Source: Glebionis coronaria
Lineage: Eukaryota > Streptophyta > Magnoliopsida > Asterales > Asteraceae
NCBI GenBank assembly: GCA_025667525.1
Contig: CM046877.1
Coordinates: 27,618,737-27,682,736 of the forward strand
Direction: 5' to 3'
Length of the DNA stretch: 64,000 nt
The notes beneath the pieces are model-generated. The model was not told where the DNA came from and ran no database searches. It saw nothing but the letters and a program-made list of their open reading frames with translations. This document shows positions 47,049 through 61,359 of this stretch, piece by piece. The translations under genes and the position numbers were made by a program. Position 1 is the first letter of the stretch. Every line of letters starts with the position of its first letter.

Positions 47049-48139
47049 ACGGAGTCATGTATCACATGTTATGACCATTTTATTGCAACCCACGTTTTCA
47101 GATAATTTCAATATAAATTTGTTTTTGTATGTTAGCGATTGTGTTTGGTAATCTATTTCTTGATAGCTCTCAATTTTAATAGAATAAAACATGGAATCAA
47201 ATATTTCAGAGTCATATAATACATAAGCAAGTTGATCCTACATGAAATGTCAAAAAATACTTGTCCTTCTTTTGCATATTATTCACCTATGTAGGCTTCC
47301 TAAGGTTAAACAATATCATTTTTAGGTCAAATAACATGACGTTTTGTTAGAGCACACTCTTGATAGCTCTCAATTTTAATAGAATAAAACTTGGAATCAA
47401 ATATTTCAGAGTCATATAATACATAAGCAAGTTGATCCTACATGAAATGTCAAAAAATACTTGTCCTTCTTTTGCATATTATTCACCTATGTAGGCTTCC
47501 CAAGGTTAAACAATATCATTTTTAGGTCAAATAACATGACGTTTTGTTAGAGCACACTCTTAATAGCTCTCAATTTTAGAATAAAACTTGGAATCAAATA
47601 TTTCAGAGTCATATAATACATAAGCAAGTTGATCCTACATGAAATGACAAAAAATACTTGTCCTTCTTTTTTCATATTATTCACCTATGTAGGCTTCCCA
47701 AGGTTAAACAATATCATTTTTAGGTTAAATAACATGACGTTTTGTTAGAGTAAACTCATGTCTTGACCTTTATACTATAATGTGCCGTCGAGATGCTCTT
47801 TGTCTACTACATTTACAACTACCTCAAATACTAGCTGACCAACTTTTACACCAATAAAACACAACCAAAACTAAATAGAGCAAACATATAGATGTGTTTT
47901 ATCCATCAAGATTCCGGGCAAATACATTATGCCCGGATTCTATGTGGTCTATATGGACTGGAAATAATTTTAGAGGTTTTTTCTTAGGTTTGGATGATTT
48001 GAGCCGGTTACGGCATTTTTAGCTGTTCTTGGTAGGTTTTTATCAGTTTTTGATCGGGTTTAGTCGCTTTTGACCAATGCTTGCCTGGATAAAAGTACTC
48101 CTTTTTTCAAGCATCCATTTTCTTAGTTGTGGTCTTGAA
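47049..48139. repeat. Satellite monomer 36, n=3 (1091 bp)
   Basis: The only three-unit monomer. Its first part matches monomer 38 (GGCTTCCTAAGG). Its last unit and tail match monomer 34 (CTCTTAATAGC with the 4-bp loss; CAAGATTCCGGGC). This is the pattern expected of a recombination junction. Confidence 0.92.
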
Positions 48140-51100
48140 ACGGAGTCATGTATCACATGTTATGACCATTTTATTGCAACCTACGTTTTCAGATAATTTC
48201 AATATAAATTTGTTTTTGTATGTTAGCGATTGTGTTTGGTAATCTATTTCTTGATAGCTCTCAATATTAATAGAATAAAACATAGAATCAAATATTTCAG
48301 AATCATATAATACATAAGCAAGTTGATCCTACATGAAATGTCAAAAAATACTTGTCCTTCTTTTGCATATTATTCACCTATGTAGGCTTCCCAAGGTTAA
48401 ACAATATCATTTTTAGGTCAAATAACATGACGTTTTGTTAGAGCACACTCTTGATAGCTCTCAATTTTAATAGAATAAAACTTGGAATCAAATATTTCAG
48501 AGTCATATAATACATAAGCAAGTTGATCCTACATGAAATGTCAAAAAATACTTGTCCTTCTTTTGCATATTATTCACCTATGTAGGCTTCCCAAGGTTAA
48601 ACAATATCATTTTTAGGTCAAATAACATGACGTTTTGTTAGAGAACACTCATGCCTTGACCTTTATATATTATAATGTGCCGTCGAGATGCTCTTTGTCT
48701 ACTACATTCAAAACTACCTCAAATACTAGCTGACCAACTTTTACACCAATAAAACACAACCAAAACTAAACAGAGCAAACATATAGATGTGTTTTATCCA
48801 TCAAGAATCCGGGCAAATACATTATGCCCGGATTCTATGTGGTCTATATGGACTGGAAATAATTTTAGAGGTTTTTTCTTAGGTTTGGATGATTTGAGCC
48901 GGTTACGGCATTTTTAGCTGTTCTTGGTAGGTTTTTATCAGTTTTTGATCGGGTTTAGTCGCTTTTGACCAATGCTTGCCTGGATAAAAGTACTCCTTTT
49001 TTCAAGCATCCATTTTTTTAGTTGTGGTCTTGAAACGGAGTCATGTATCACATGTTATGACCATTTTATTGCAACCCACGTTTTCAGATAATTTCAATAT
49101 AAATTTGTTTTTGTATGTTAGCGATTGTGTTTGGTAATCTATTTCTTGATAGCTCTCAATTTTAATAGAATAAAACATGGAATCAAATATTTCAGAGTCA
49201 TATAATACATAAGCAAGTTGATCCTACATGAAATGTCAAAAAATACTTGTCCTTCTTTTGCATATTATTCACCTATGTAGGCTTCCTAAGGTTAAACAAT
49301 ATCATTTTTAGGTCAAATAACATGACGTTTTGTTAGAGCACACTCTTGATAGCTCTCAATTTTAATAGAATAAAACTTGGAATCAAATATTTCAGAGTCA
49401 TATAATACATAAGCAAGTTGATCCTACATGAAATGTCAAAAAATACTTGTCCTTCTTTTGCATATTATTCACCTATGTAGGCTTCCCAAGGTTAAACAAT
49501 ATCATTTTTAGGTCAAATAACATGACGTTTTGTTAGAGCACACTCATGTCTTGACCTTTATACTATAATGTGCCGTCGAGATGCTCTTTGTCTACTACAT
49601 TCACAACTACCTCAAATACTAGCTGACCAACTTTTACACCAATAAAACACAACCAAAACTAAACAGAGCAAACATATAGATGTGTTTTATCCATCAAGAA
49701 TCCGGGAAAATACATTATGCCCGGATTCTATGTGGTCTATATGGACTGGAAATAATTTTAGAGGTTTTTTCTTAGGTTTGGATGATTTGAGCCGGTTACT
49801 GCATTTTTAGCTGTTCTTGGTAGGTTTTTATCAGTTTTTGATCGGGTTTAGTCGCTTTTGACCAATGCTTGCCTGGATAAAAGTACTCCTTTTTTCAAGC
49901 ATCCATTTTCTTAGTTGTGGTCTTGAAACGGAGTCATGTATCACATGTTATGACCATTTTATTGCAACCCACATTTTCAGATAATTTCAATATAAATTTG
50001 TTTTTGTATGTTAGCGATTGTGTTTGGTAATCTATTTCTTGATAGCTCTCAATTTTAATAGAATAAAACATGGAATCAAATATTTCAGAGTCATATAATA
50101 CATAAGCAAGTTGATCCTACATGAAATGTCAAAAAATACTTGTCCTTCTTTTGCATATTATTCACCTATGTAGGCTTCCTAAGGTTAAACAATATCATTT
50201 TTAGGTCAAATAACATGACGTTTTGTTAGAGCACACTCTTGATAGCTCTCAATTTTAATAGAATAAAACTTGGAATCAAATATTTCAGAGTCATATAATA
50301 CATAAGCAAGTTGATCCTACATGAAATGTCAAAAAATACTTGTCCTTCTTTTGCATATTATTCACCTATGTAGGCTTCCCAAGGTTAAACAATATCATTT
50401 TTAGGTCAAATAACATGACGTTTTGTTAGAGCACACTCATGTCTTGACCTTTATACTATAATGTGCCGTCGAGATGCTCTTTGTCTACTACATTCACAAC
50501 TACCTCAAATACTAGCTGACCAACTTTATACCAATAAAACACAACCAAAACTAAACAGAGCAAACATATAGATGTGTTTTATCCATCAAGAATCCGGGCA
50601 AATACATTATGCCCGGATTTTATGTGGTCTATATGGACTGGAAATAATTTTAGAGGTTTTTTCTTAGGTTTGGATGATTTGAGCCGGTTACGGCATTTTT
50701 AGCTGTTCTTGGTAGGTTTTTATCAGTTTTTGATCGGGTTTAGTCGCTTTTGACCAATGCTTGCCTGGATAAAAGTACTCATTTTTTCAAGTATCCATTT
50801 TCTTAGTTGTGGTCTTGAAACGGAGTCATGTATCACATGTTATGACCATTTTATTGCAACCCACGTTTTCAGATAATTTCAATATAAATTTGTTTTTGTA
50901 TGCTAGCGATTGTGTTTGGTAATCTATTTCTTGATAGCTCTCAATATTAATAGAATAAAACATAGAATCAAATATTTCAGAGTCATATAATACATAAGCA
51001 AGTTGATCCTACATGAAATGTCAAAAAATACTTGTCCTTCTTTTGCATATTATTCACCTATGTAGGCTTCCTAAGGTTAAACAATATCATTTTTAGGTCA

Positions 51101-52602
51101 AATAACATGACGTTTTGTTAGAGCACACTCTTGATAGCTCTCAATTTTAATAGAATAAAACTTGGAATCAAATATTTCAGAGTCATATAATACATAAGCA
51201 AGTTGATCCTACATGAAATGTCAAAAAATACTTGTCCTTCTTTTGCATATTATTCACCTATGTAGGCTTCCCAAGGTTAAACAATATCATTTTTAGGTCA
51301 AATAACATGACGTTTTGTTAGAGCACACTCATGTCTTGACCTTTATACTATAATGTGCCGTCGAGATGCTCTTTGTCTACTACATTCACAACTACCTCAA
51401 ATACTAGCTGACCAACTTTTACACCAATAAAACACAACCAAAACTAAACAGAGCAAACATATAGATGTGTTTTATCCATCAAGAATCCGGGCAAATACAT
51501 TATGCCCGGATTCTATGTGGTCTATATGGACTGGAAATAATTTTAGAGGTTTTTTCTTAGGTTTGGATGATTTGAGCCGGTTACGGCATTTTTAGCTGTT
51601 CTTGGTAGGTTTTTATCAGTTTTTGATCGGGTTTAGTCGCTTTTGACCAATGCTTGCCTGGATAAAAGTACTCCTTTTTTCAAGTATCCATTTTCTTAGT
51701 TGTGGTCTTGAAACGGAGTCATGTATCACATGTTATGACCATTTTATTGCAACCCACGTTTTCAGATAATTTCAATATAAATTTGTTTTTGTATGCTAGC
51801 GATTGTGTTTGGTAATCTATTTCTTGATAGCTCTCAATATTAATAGAATAAAACATAGAATCAAATATTTCAGAGTCATATAATACATAAGCAAGTTGAT
51901 CCTACATGAAATGTCAAAAAATACTTGTCCTTTTGCATATTATTCACCTATGTAGGCTTCCTAAGGTTAAACAATATCATTTTTAGGTCAAATAACATGA
52001 CGTTTTGTTAGAGCACACTCTTGATAGCTCTCAATTTTAATAGAATAAAACTTGGAATCAAATATTTCATAGTCATATAATACATAAGCAAGTTGATCCT
52101 ACATGAAATGTCAAAAAATACTTGTCCTTCTTTTGCATATTATTCACCTATGTAGGCTTCCCAAGGTTAAACAATATCATTTTTAGGTCAAATAACATGA
52201 CGTTTTGTTAGAGCACACTCATGTCTTGACCTTTATACTATAATGTGCCGTCGAGATGCTCTTTGTCTACTACATTCACAACTACCTCAAATACTAGCTG
52301 ACCAACTTTTACACCAATAAAACACAACCAAAACTAAACAGAGCAAACATATAGATGTGTTTTATCCATCAAGAATCCGGGCAAATACATTATGCCCGGA
52401 TTCTATGTGGTCTATATGGACTGGAAATAATTTCAGAGGTTTTTTCTTAGGTTTGGATGATTTGAGCCGGTTACGGCATTTTTAGCTGTTCTTGGTAGGT
52501 TTTTATCAGTTTTTGATCGGGTTTAGTCGCTTTTGACCAATGCTTGCCTGGATAAAAGTACTCCTTTTTTCAAGCATCCATTTTCTTAGTTGTGGTCTTG
52601 AA
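48140..52602. repeat. Satellite monomers 37-41, n=2
   Basis: Starts at 48140, 49035, 49928, 50820 and 51713. Monomer 37 duplicates monomer 35 at an offset of 1986 bp. Monomers 38-41 share GGCTTCCTAAGG and GAGCACACTCATGTC. Monomer 41 lacks three bases in the first unit (GTCCTTTTGCAT near 51927). Confidence 0.92.
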
Positions 52603-53297
52603 ACGGAGTCATGTATCACATGTTATGACCATTTTATTGCAACCCACGTTTTCAGATAATTTCAATATAAATTTGTTTTTGTATGTTAGCGATTGTGTTT
52701 GGTAATCTATTTCTTGATAGCTCTCAATTTTAATAGAATAAAACATGGAATCAAATATTTCAGAGTCATATAATACATAAGCAAGTTGATCCTACATGAA
52801 ATGTCAAAAAATACTTGTCCTTCTTTTGCATATTATTCACCTATGTAGGCTTCCCAAGGTTAAACAATATCATTTTTAGGTCAAATAACATGACGTTTTG
52901 TTAGAGAACACTCATGCCTTGACCTTTATATACTATAATGTGCCGTCGAGATGCTCTTTGTCTACTACATTCACAACTACCTCAAATACTAGCTGACCAA
53001 CTTTTACACCAATAAAACACAACCAAAACTAAACAGAGCAAACATATAGATGTGTTTTATCCATCAAGAATCCGGGCAAATACATTATGCCCGGATTCTG
53101 TGTGGTCTATATGGACTGGAAATAATTTTAGAGGTTTTTTCTTAGGTTTGGATGATTTGAGCCGGTTACGGCATTTTTAGCTGTTCTTGGTAGGTTTTTA
53201 TCAGTTTTTGATCGGGTTTAGTCGCTTTTGACCAATGCTTGCCTGGATAAAAGTACTCCTTTTTTCAAGCATCCATTTTCTTAGTTGTGGTCTTGAA
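52603..53297. repeat. Satellite monomer 42, n=1 (695 bp)
   Basis: Matches monomer 32 in length and private variants (TTTATATACTATAATG, GGATTCTGTGTGG), 8927 bp downstream of it. Confidence 0.92.
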
Positions 53298-54790
53298 ACG
53301 GAGTCATGTATCACATGTTATGACCATTTTATTGCAACCCACGTTTTCAGATAATTTCAATATAAATTTGTTTTTGTATGTTAGCGATTGTGTTTGGTAA
53401 TCTATTTCTTGATAGCTCTCAATTTTAATAGAATAAAACATGGAATCAAATATTTCAGAGTCATATAATACATAAGCAAGTTGATCCTACATGAAATGTC
53501 AAAAAATACTTGTCCTTCTTTTGCATATTATTCACCTATGTAGGCTTCCCAAGGTTAAACAATATCATTTTTAGGTCAAATAACATGACGTTTTGTTAGA
53601 GCACACTCTTGATAGCTCTCAATTTTAATAGAATAAAACTTGGAATCAAATATTTCAGAGTCATATAATACATAAGCAAGTTGATCCTACATGAAATGTC
53701 AAAAAATACTTGTCCTTCTTTTGCATATTATTCACCTATGTAGGCTTCCCAAGGTTAAATAATATCATTTTTAGGTCAAATAACATGACGTTTTGTTAGA
53801 GCACACTTTTGATAGCTCTCAATTTTAATAGAATAAAACTTGGAATCAAATATTTCAGAGTCATATAATACATAAGCAAGTTGATCCTACATGAAATGTC
53901 AAAAAATACTTGTCCTTCTTTTGCATATTATTCACCTATGTAGGCTTCCCAAGGTTAAACAATATCATTTTTAGGTCAAATAACATGACGTTTTGTTAGA
54001 GCACACTCTTGATAGCTCTCAATTTTAATAGAATTAAACTTGGAATCAAATATTTCAGAGTCATATAATACATAAGCAAGTTGATCCTACATGAAATGTC
54101 AAAAAATACTTGTCCTTATTTTGCATATTATTCACCTATGTAGGCTTCCCAAGGTTAAACAATATCATTTTTAGGTCAAATAACATGACGTTTTGTTAGA
54201 GCACACTCTTGATAGCTCTCAATTTTAATAGAATTAAACTTGGAATCAAATATTTCAGAGTCATATAATACATAAGCAAGTTGATCCTACATGAAATGTC
54301 AAAAAATACTTGTCCTTATTTTGCATATTATTCACCTATGTAGGCTTCCCAAGGTTAAACAATATCATTTTTAGGTCAAATAACATGACGTTTTGTTAGA
54401 GTACACTCATGTCTTGACCTTTATACTATAATGTGCCGTCGAGATGCTCTTTGTCTACTACATTCACAACTACCTCAAATACTAGCTGACCAACTTTTAC
54501 ACCAATAAAACACAACCAAAACTAAACAGAGCAAACATATAGATGTGTTTTATCCATCAAGAATCCGGGAAAATACATTATGCCCGGATTCTATGTGGTC
54601 TATATGGACTGGAAATAATTTTAGAGGTTTTTTCTTAGGTTTGGATGATTTGAGCCGGTTACGGCATTTTTAGCTGTTCTTGGTAGGTTTTTATCAGTTT
54701 TTGATCGGGTTTAGTCGCTTTTGACCAATGCTTGCCTGGATAAAAGTACTCCTTTTTTCAAGCATCCATTTTCTTAGTTGTGGTCTTGAA
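53298..54790. repeat. Satellite monomer 43, n=5 (1493 bp)
   Basis: Five units. The last two are a recent single-unit duplication: both carry AGAATTAAACTTGG and GTCCTTATTTTGC. Confidence 0.93.
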
Positions 54791-55683
54791 ACGGAGTCAT
54801 GTATCACATGTTATGACCATTTTATTGCAACCCACGTTTTCAGATAATTTCAATATAAATTTGTTTTTGTATGTTAGCGATTGTGTTTGGTAATCTATTT
54901 CTTGATAGCTCTCAATATTAATAGAATAAAACATAGAATCAAATATTTCAAAGTCATATAATACATAAGCAAGTTGATCCTACATGAAATGTCAAAAAAT
55001 ACTTGTCCTTCTTTTGCATATTATTCACCTATGTAGGCTTCCTAAGGTTAAACAATATCATTTTTAGGTCAAATAACATGACGTTTTGTTAGAGTACACT
55101 CTTGATAGCTCTCAATTTTAATAGAATAAAACTTGGAATCAAATATTTCAGAGTCATATAATACATAAGCAAGTTGATCCTACATGAAATGTCAAAAAAT
55201 ACTTGTCCTTCTTTTGCATATTATTCACCTATGTAGGCTTCCCAAGGTTAAACAATATCATTTTTAGGTAAAATAACATGACGTTTTGTTAGAGCACACT
55301 CATGTCTTGACCTTTATACTATAATGTGCCGTCGAGATGCTTTTTGTCTACTACATTCACAACTACCTCAAATACTAGCTGACCAACTTTTACACCAATA
55401 AAACACAACCAAAACTAAACAGAGCGAACATATAGATATGTTTTATCCATCAAGAATCCGGGCAAATACATTATGCCCGGATTCTATGTGGTCTATATGG
55501 ACTGGAAATAATTTTAGAGGTTTTTTCTTAGGTTTGGATGATTTGAGCCGGTTACGGCATTTTTAGCTGTTCTTGGTAGGTTTTTATCAGTTTTTGATCG
55601 GGTTTAGTCGCTTTTGACCAATGCTTGCCTGGATAAAAGTACTCCTTTTTTCAAGCATCCATTTTCTTAGTTGTGGTCTTGAA
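54791..55683. repeat. Satellite monomer 44, n=2 (893 bp)
   Basis: Two units, related to monomers 40-41 (AAAACATAGAATC, GGCTTCCTAAGG). Confidence 0.92.
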
Positions 55684-58600
55684 ACGGAGTCATGTATCAC
55701 ATGTTATGACCATTTTATTGCAACCCACGTTTTCAGATAATTTCAATATAAATTTGTTTTTGTATGTTAGCGATTGTGTTTGGTAATCTATTTCTTGATA
55801 GCTCTCAATTTTAATAGAATAAAACATGGAATCAAATATTTCAGAGTCATATAATACATAAGCAAGTTGATCCTACATGAAATGTCAAAAAATACTTGTC
55901 CTTCTTTTGCATATTATTCACCTATGTAGGCTTCCCAAGGTTAAACAATATCATTTTTAGGTCAAATAACATGACGTTTTGTTAGAGCACACTCTTGACA
56001 GCTCTCAATTTTAATAGAATAAAACTTGGAATCAAATATTTCAGAGTCATATAATACATAAGCAAGTTGATCCTACATGAAATGTCAAAAAATACTTGTC
56101 CTTCTTTTGCATATTATTCACCTATGTAGGCTTCCCAAGGTTAAACAATATCATTTTTAGGTCAAATAACATGACATTTTGTTAGAGCACACTTTTGATA
56201 GCTCTCAATTTTAATAGAATAAAACTTGGAATCAAATATTTCAGAGTCATATAATACATAAGCAAGTTGATCCTACATGAAATGTCAAAAAATACTTGTC
56301 CTTCTTTTGCATATTATTCACCTATGTAGGCTTCCCAAGGTTAAACAATATCATTTTTAGGTCAAATAACATGACGTTTTGTTAGAGCACACTCTTGATA
56401 GCTCTCAATTTTAATAGAATTAAACTTGGAATCAAATATTTCAGAGTCATATAATACATAAGCAAGTTGATCCTACATGAAATGTCAAAAAATACTTGTC
56501 CTTATTTTGCATATTATTCACCTATGTAGGCTTCCCAAGGTTAAACAATATCATTTTTAGGTCAAATAACATGACGTTTTGTTAGAGCACACTCTTGATA
56601 GCTCTCAATTTTAATAGAATTAAACTTGGAATCAAATATTTCAGAGTCATATAATACATAAGCAAGTTGATCCTACATGAAATGTCAAAAAATACTTGTC
56701 CTTCTTTTGCATATTATTCACCTATGTAGGCTTCCCAAGGTTAAACAATATCATTTTTAGGTCAAATAACATGACGTTTTGTTAGAGCACACTCTTGATA
56801 GCTCTCAATATTAATAGAATAAAACATGTATCAAATATTTCAGAGTCATATAATACATAAGCAAGTTGATCCTACATGAAATGTCAAAAAATACTTGTCC
56901 TTCTTTTGCATATTATTCACCTATGTAGGCTTCCCCAGGTTAAACAATATCATTTTTAGGTCAAATAACATGACGTTTTGTTAGAGCACACTCTTGATAT
57001 CTCTCAATTTTAATAGAATAAAACTTGGAATCAAATATTTCAGAGTCATATAATACATAAGCAAGTTGATCCTACATGAAATGTCAAAAAATACTTGTCC
57101 TTCTTTTGCATATTATTCACCTATGTAGGCTTCCCAAGGTTAAACAATATTATTTTTAGGTCAAATAACATGACGTTTTGTTAGAGCACACTTTTGATAG
57201 CTCTCAATTTTAATAGAATAAAACTTGGAATCAAATATTTCAGAGTCATATAATATATAAGCAAGTTGATCCTACATGAAACGTCAAAAAATACTTGTCC
57301 TTCTTTTGCATATTATTCACCTATGTAGGCTTCCCAAGGTTAAACAATATCATTTTTAGGTCAAATAACATGACGTTTTGTTAGAGCACACTCTTGATAG
57401 CTCTCAATTTTAATAGAATAAAACTTGGAATCAAATATTTCAGAGTCATATAATACATAAGCAAGTTGATCCTACATGAAATGTCAAAAAATACTTGTCC
57501 TTCTTTTGCATATTATTCACCTATGTAGGCTTCCCAAGGTTAAACAATATCATTTTTAGGTCAAATAACATGACGTTTTGTTAGAGCACACTCTTGATAG
57601 CTCTCAATATTAATAGAATAAAACATGTATCAAATATTTCAGAGTCATATAATACATAAGCAAGTTGATCCTACATGAAATGTCAAAAAATACTTGTCCT
57701 TCTTTTGCATATTATTCACCTATGTAGGCTTCCCCAGGTTAAACAATATCATTTTTAGGTCAAATAACATGACGTTTTGTTAGAGCACACTCTTGATATC
57801 TCTCAATTTTAATAGAATAAAACTTGGAATCAAAAATTTAAGAGTCATATAATACATAAGCAAGTTGATCCTACATGAAATGTCAAAAAATACTTGTCCT
57901 TCTTTTGCATATTATTCACCTATGTAGGCTTCCCAAGGTTAAACAATATTATTTTTAGGTCAAATAACATGACGTTTTGTTAGAGCACACTTTTGATAGC
58001 TCTCAATTTTAATAGAATAAAACTTGGAATCAAATATTTCAGAGTCATATAATACATAAGCAAGTTGATCCTACATGAAACGTCAAAAAATACTTGTCCT
58101 TCTTTTGCATATTATTCACCTATGTAGGCTTCCCAAGGTTAAACAATATCATTTTTAGGTCAAATAACATGACGTTTTGTTAGAGCACACTCTTGATAGC
58201 TCTCAATTTTAATAGAATAAAACTTGGAATCAAATATTTCAGAGTCATATAATACATAAGCAAGTTGATCCTACATGAAATGTCAAAAAATACTTGTCCT
58301 TCTTTTGCATATTATTCACCTATGTAGGCTTCCCAAGGTTAAACAATATCATTTTTAGGTCAAATAACATGACGTTTTGTTAGAGTACACTCATGTCTTG
58401 ACCTATATACTATAATGTGCCGTCGAGATGCTCTTTGTCTACTACATTCACAACTACCTCAAATACTAGCTGACCAACTTTTACACCTATAAAACACAAC
58501 CAAAACTAAACAGAGCAAACATATAGATGTGTTTTATCCATCAAGAATCCGGGCAAATACATTATGCCCGGATCTATGTGGTCTATATGGACTGGAAATA

Positions 58601-58773
58601 ATTTTTGAGGTTTTTTCTTAGGTTTGGATGATTTGAGCCGGTTACGGCATTTTTAGCTGTTCTTGGTAGGTTTTTATCAGTTTTTGATCGGGTTTAGTCG
58701 CTTTTGACCAATGCTTGTCTGGATAAAAGTACTCCTTTTTTCAAGCATCCATTTTCTTAGTTGTGGTCTTGAA
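55684..58773. repeat. Satellite monomer 45, n=13 (3090 bp)
   Basis: The longest monomer: 13 tandem 200-bp units at 55795-58392 inside one backbone. Units 1-5 match monomer 43 (including AGAATTAAACTTGG). A four-unit block of about 800 bp beginning with AAAACATGTATC and TTCCCCAGG occurs twice in a row (near 56797 and 57596). The tail (CCTATATACT, CACCTATAAAAC, GGATCTATG) is that of monomer 27. It thus joins at least three sources. Confidence 0.93.
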
Positions 58774-61359
58774 ACGGAGTCATGTATCACATGTTATGAC
58801 CATTTTATTGCAACCCACGTTTTCAGATAATTTCAATATAAATTTGTTTTTGTATGTTAGCGATTGTGTTTGGTAATCTATTTCTTGATAGCTCTCAATA
58901 TTAACAGAATAAAACATGGAATCAAATATTTCAGAGTCATATAATACATAAGCAAGTTGATCCTACATGAAATGTCAAAAAATACTTGTCCTTCTTTTGC
59001 ATATTATTCACCTATGTAGGCTTCCCAAGGTTAAACAATATCATTTTTAGGTCAAATAACATGACGTTTTGTTAGAGCACACTCTTGATAGCTCTTAATT
59101 TTAATAGAATAAAACTTGGAATCAAATATTTCAGAGTCATATAATAAATAAGCAAGTTGATCCTACATGAAATGTCAAAAAATACTTGTCCTTCTTTTGC
59201 ATATTATTCACCTATGTAGGCTTCCCAAGGTTAAACAATATCAATTTTAGGTCAAATAACATGACGTTTTGTTAGAGCACACTTTTGATAGCTCTCAATT
59301 TTAATAGAATAAAACTTGGAATCAAATATTTCAGAGTCATATAATACATAAGCAAGTTGATCCTACATGAAATGTCAAAAAATACTTGTCCTTCTTTTGC
59401 ATATTATTCACCTATGTAGGCTTCCCAAGGTTAAATAATATCATTTTTAGGTCAAATAACATGACGTTTTGTTAGAGCACACTCTTGATAGATCTCAATT
59501 TTAATAGAATAAAACTTGGAATCAAATATTTCAGAGTCATATAATACATAAGCAAGTTGATCCTAAATGAAATGTCAAAAAATACTTGTCCTTCTTTTGC
59601 ATATTATTCACCTATGTAGGCCTTCCAAGGGTAAAAAATATCATTTTTAGGTCAAATAACATGACGTTTTGTTAGAGAACACTCATGCCTTGACCTTTAT
59701 ACTATAATGTGCCATCGAGATGCTCTTTGTCTACTACATTCACAACTACCTCAAATACTAGCTGACCAACTTTTACACCAATAAAACACAACCAAAACTA
59801 AATAGAGCAAACATATAGATGTGTTTTATCCATCAAGAATCCGGGCAAATACATTATGCGCGGATTCTATGTGGTCTATATGGACTGGAAATAATTTTAG
59901 AGGTTTTTTCTTAGGTTTGGATGATTTGAGCCGGTTACGGCATTTTTAGCTGTTCTTGGTAGGTTTTTATCAGTTTTTGATCGGGTTTAGTCGCTTTTGA
60001 CCAATGCTTGTCTGGATAAAAGTACTCCTTTTTTCAAGCATCCATTTTCTTAGTTGTGGTCTTGAAACGGAGTCATGTATCACATGTTATGACCATTTTA
60101 TTGCAACCCACGTTTTCAGATAATTTCAATATAAATTTGTTTTTGTATGTTAGCGATTGTGTTTGGTAATCTATTTCTTGATAGCTCTCAATATTAACAT
60201 AATAAAACATGGAATCAAATATTTCAGAGTCATATAATACATAAGCAAGTTGATCCTACATGAAATGTCAAAAAATACTTGTCCTTCTTTTGCATATTAT
60301 TCACCTATGTAGGCTTCCCAAGGTTAAACAATATCATTTTTAGGTCAAATAACATGACGTTTTGTTAGAGAACACTCTTGATAGCTCTTAATTTTAATAG
60401 AATAAAACTTGGAATCAAATATTTCAGAGTCATATAATACATAAGCAAGTTGATCCTACATGAAATGTCAAAAAATACTTGTCCTTCTTTTGCATATTAT
60501 TCACCTATGTAGGCTTCCCAAGGTTAAACAATATCATTTTTAGGTCAAATAACATGACGTTTTGTTAGAGCACACTTTTGATAGCTCTCAATTTTAATAG
60601 AATAAAACTTGGAATCAAATATTTCAGAGTCATATAATACATAAGCAAGTTGATCCTACATGAAATGTCAAAAAATACTTGTCCTTCTTTTGCATATTAT
60701 TCACCTATGTAGGCTTCCCAAGGTTAAACAATATCATTTTTAGGTCAAATAACATGACGTTTTGTTAGAGCACACTCTTGATAGCTCTCAATTTTAATAG
60801 AATAAAACTTGGAATCAAATATTTCAGAGTCATATAATACATAAGCAAGTTGATCCTAAATGAAATGTCAAAAAATAATTGTCCTTCTTTTGCATATTAT
60901 TCACCTATGTAGGCTTTACAAGGTTAAAAAATATCATTTTTAGGTCAAATAACATGACGTTTTGTTAGAGAACACTCATGCCTTGACCTTTATACTATAA
61001 TGTGCCATCGAGATGCTCTTTGTCTACTACATTCACAACTACCTCAAATACTAGCTGACCAACTTTTACACCAATAAAACACAACCAAAACTAAATAGAG
61101 CAAACATATAGATGTGTTTTATCCATCAAGTATCCGGGCAAATACATTATGCCCGGATTCTATGTGGTCTATATGGACTGGAAATAATTTTAGAGGTTTT
61201 TTCTTAGGTTTGGATGATTTGAGCCGGTTACGGCATTTTTAGCTGTTCTTGGTAGGTTTTTATCAGTTTTTGATCGGGTTTAGTCGCTTTTGACCAATGC
61301 TTGCCTGGATAAAAGTACTCCTTTTTTCAAGCATCCATTTTCTTAGTTGTGGTCTTGAA
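58774..61359. repeat. Satellite monomers 46-47, n=4 (1293 bp each)
   Basis: Starts at 58774 and 60067. Same block type as monomers 28-31 (ATTAACA, AATAAATAAGC in monomer 46, CCTAAATGAAATG, ACTCATGCCTTG, TGCCATCGAG). Monomer 47 has ATTAACATAAT and CAAGTATCCGGGC. Confidence 0.93.
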
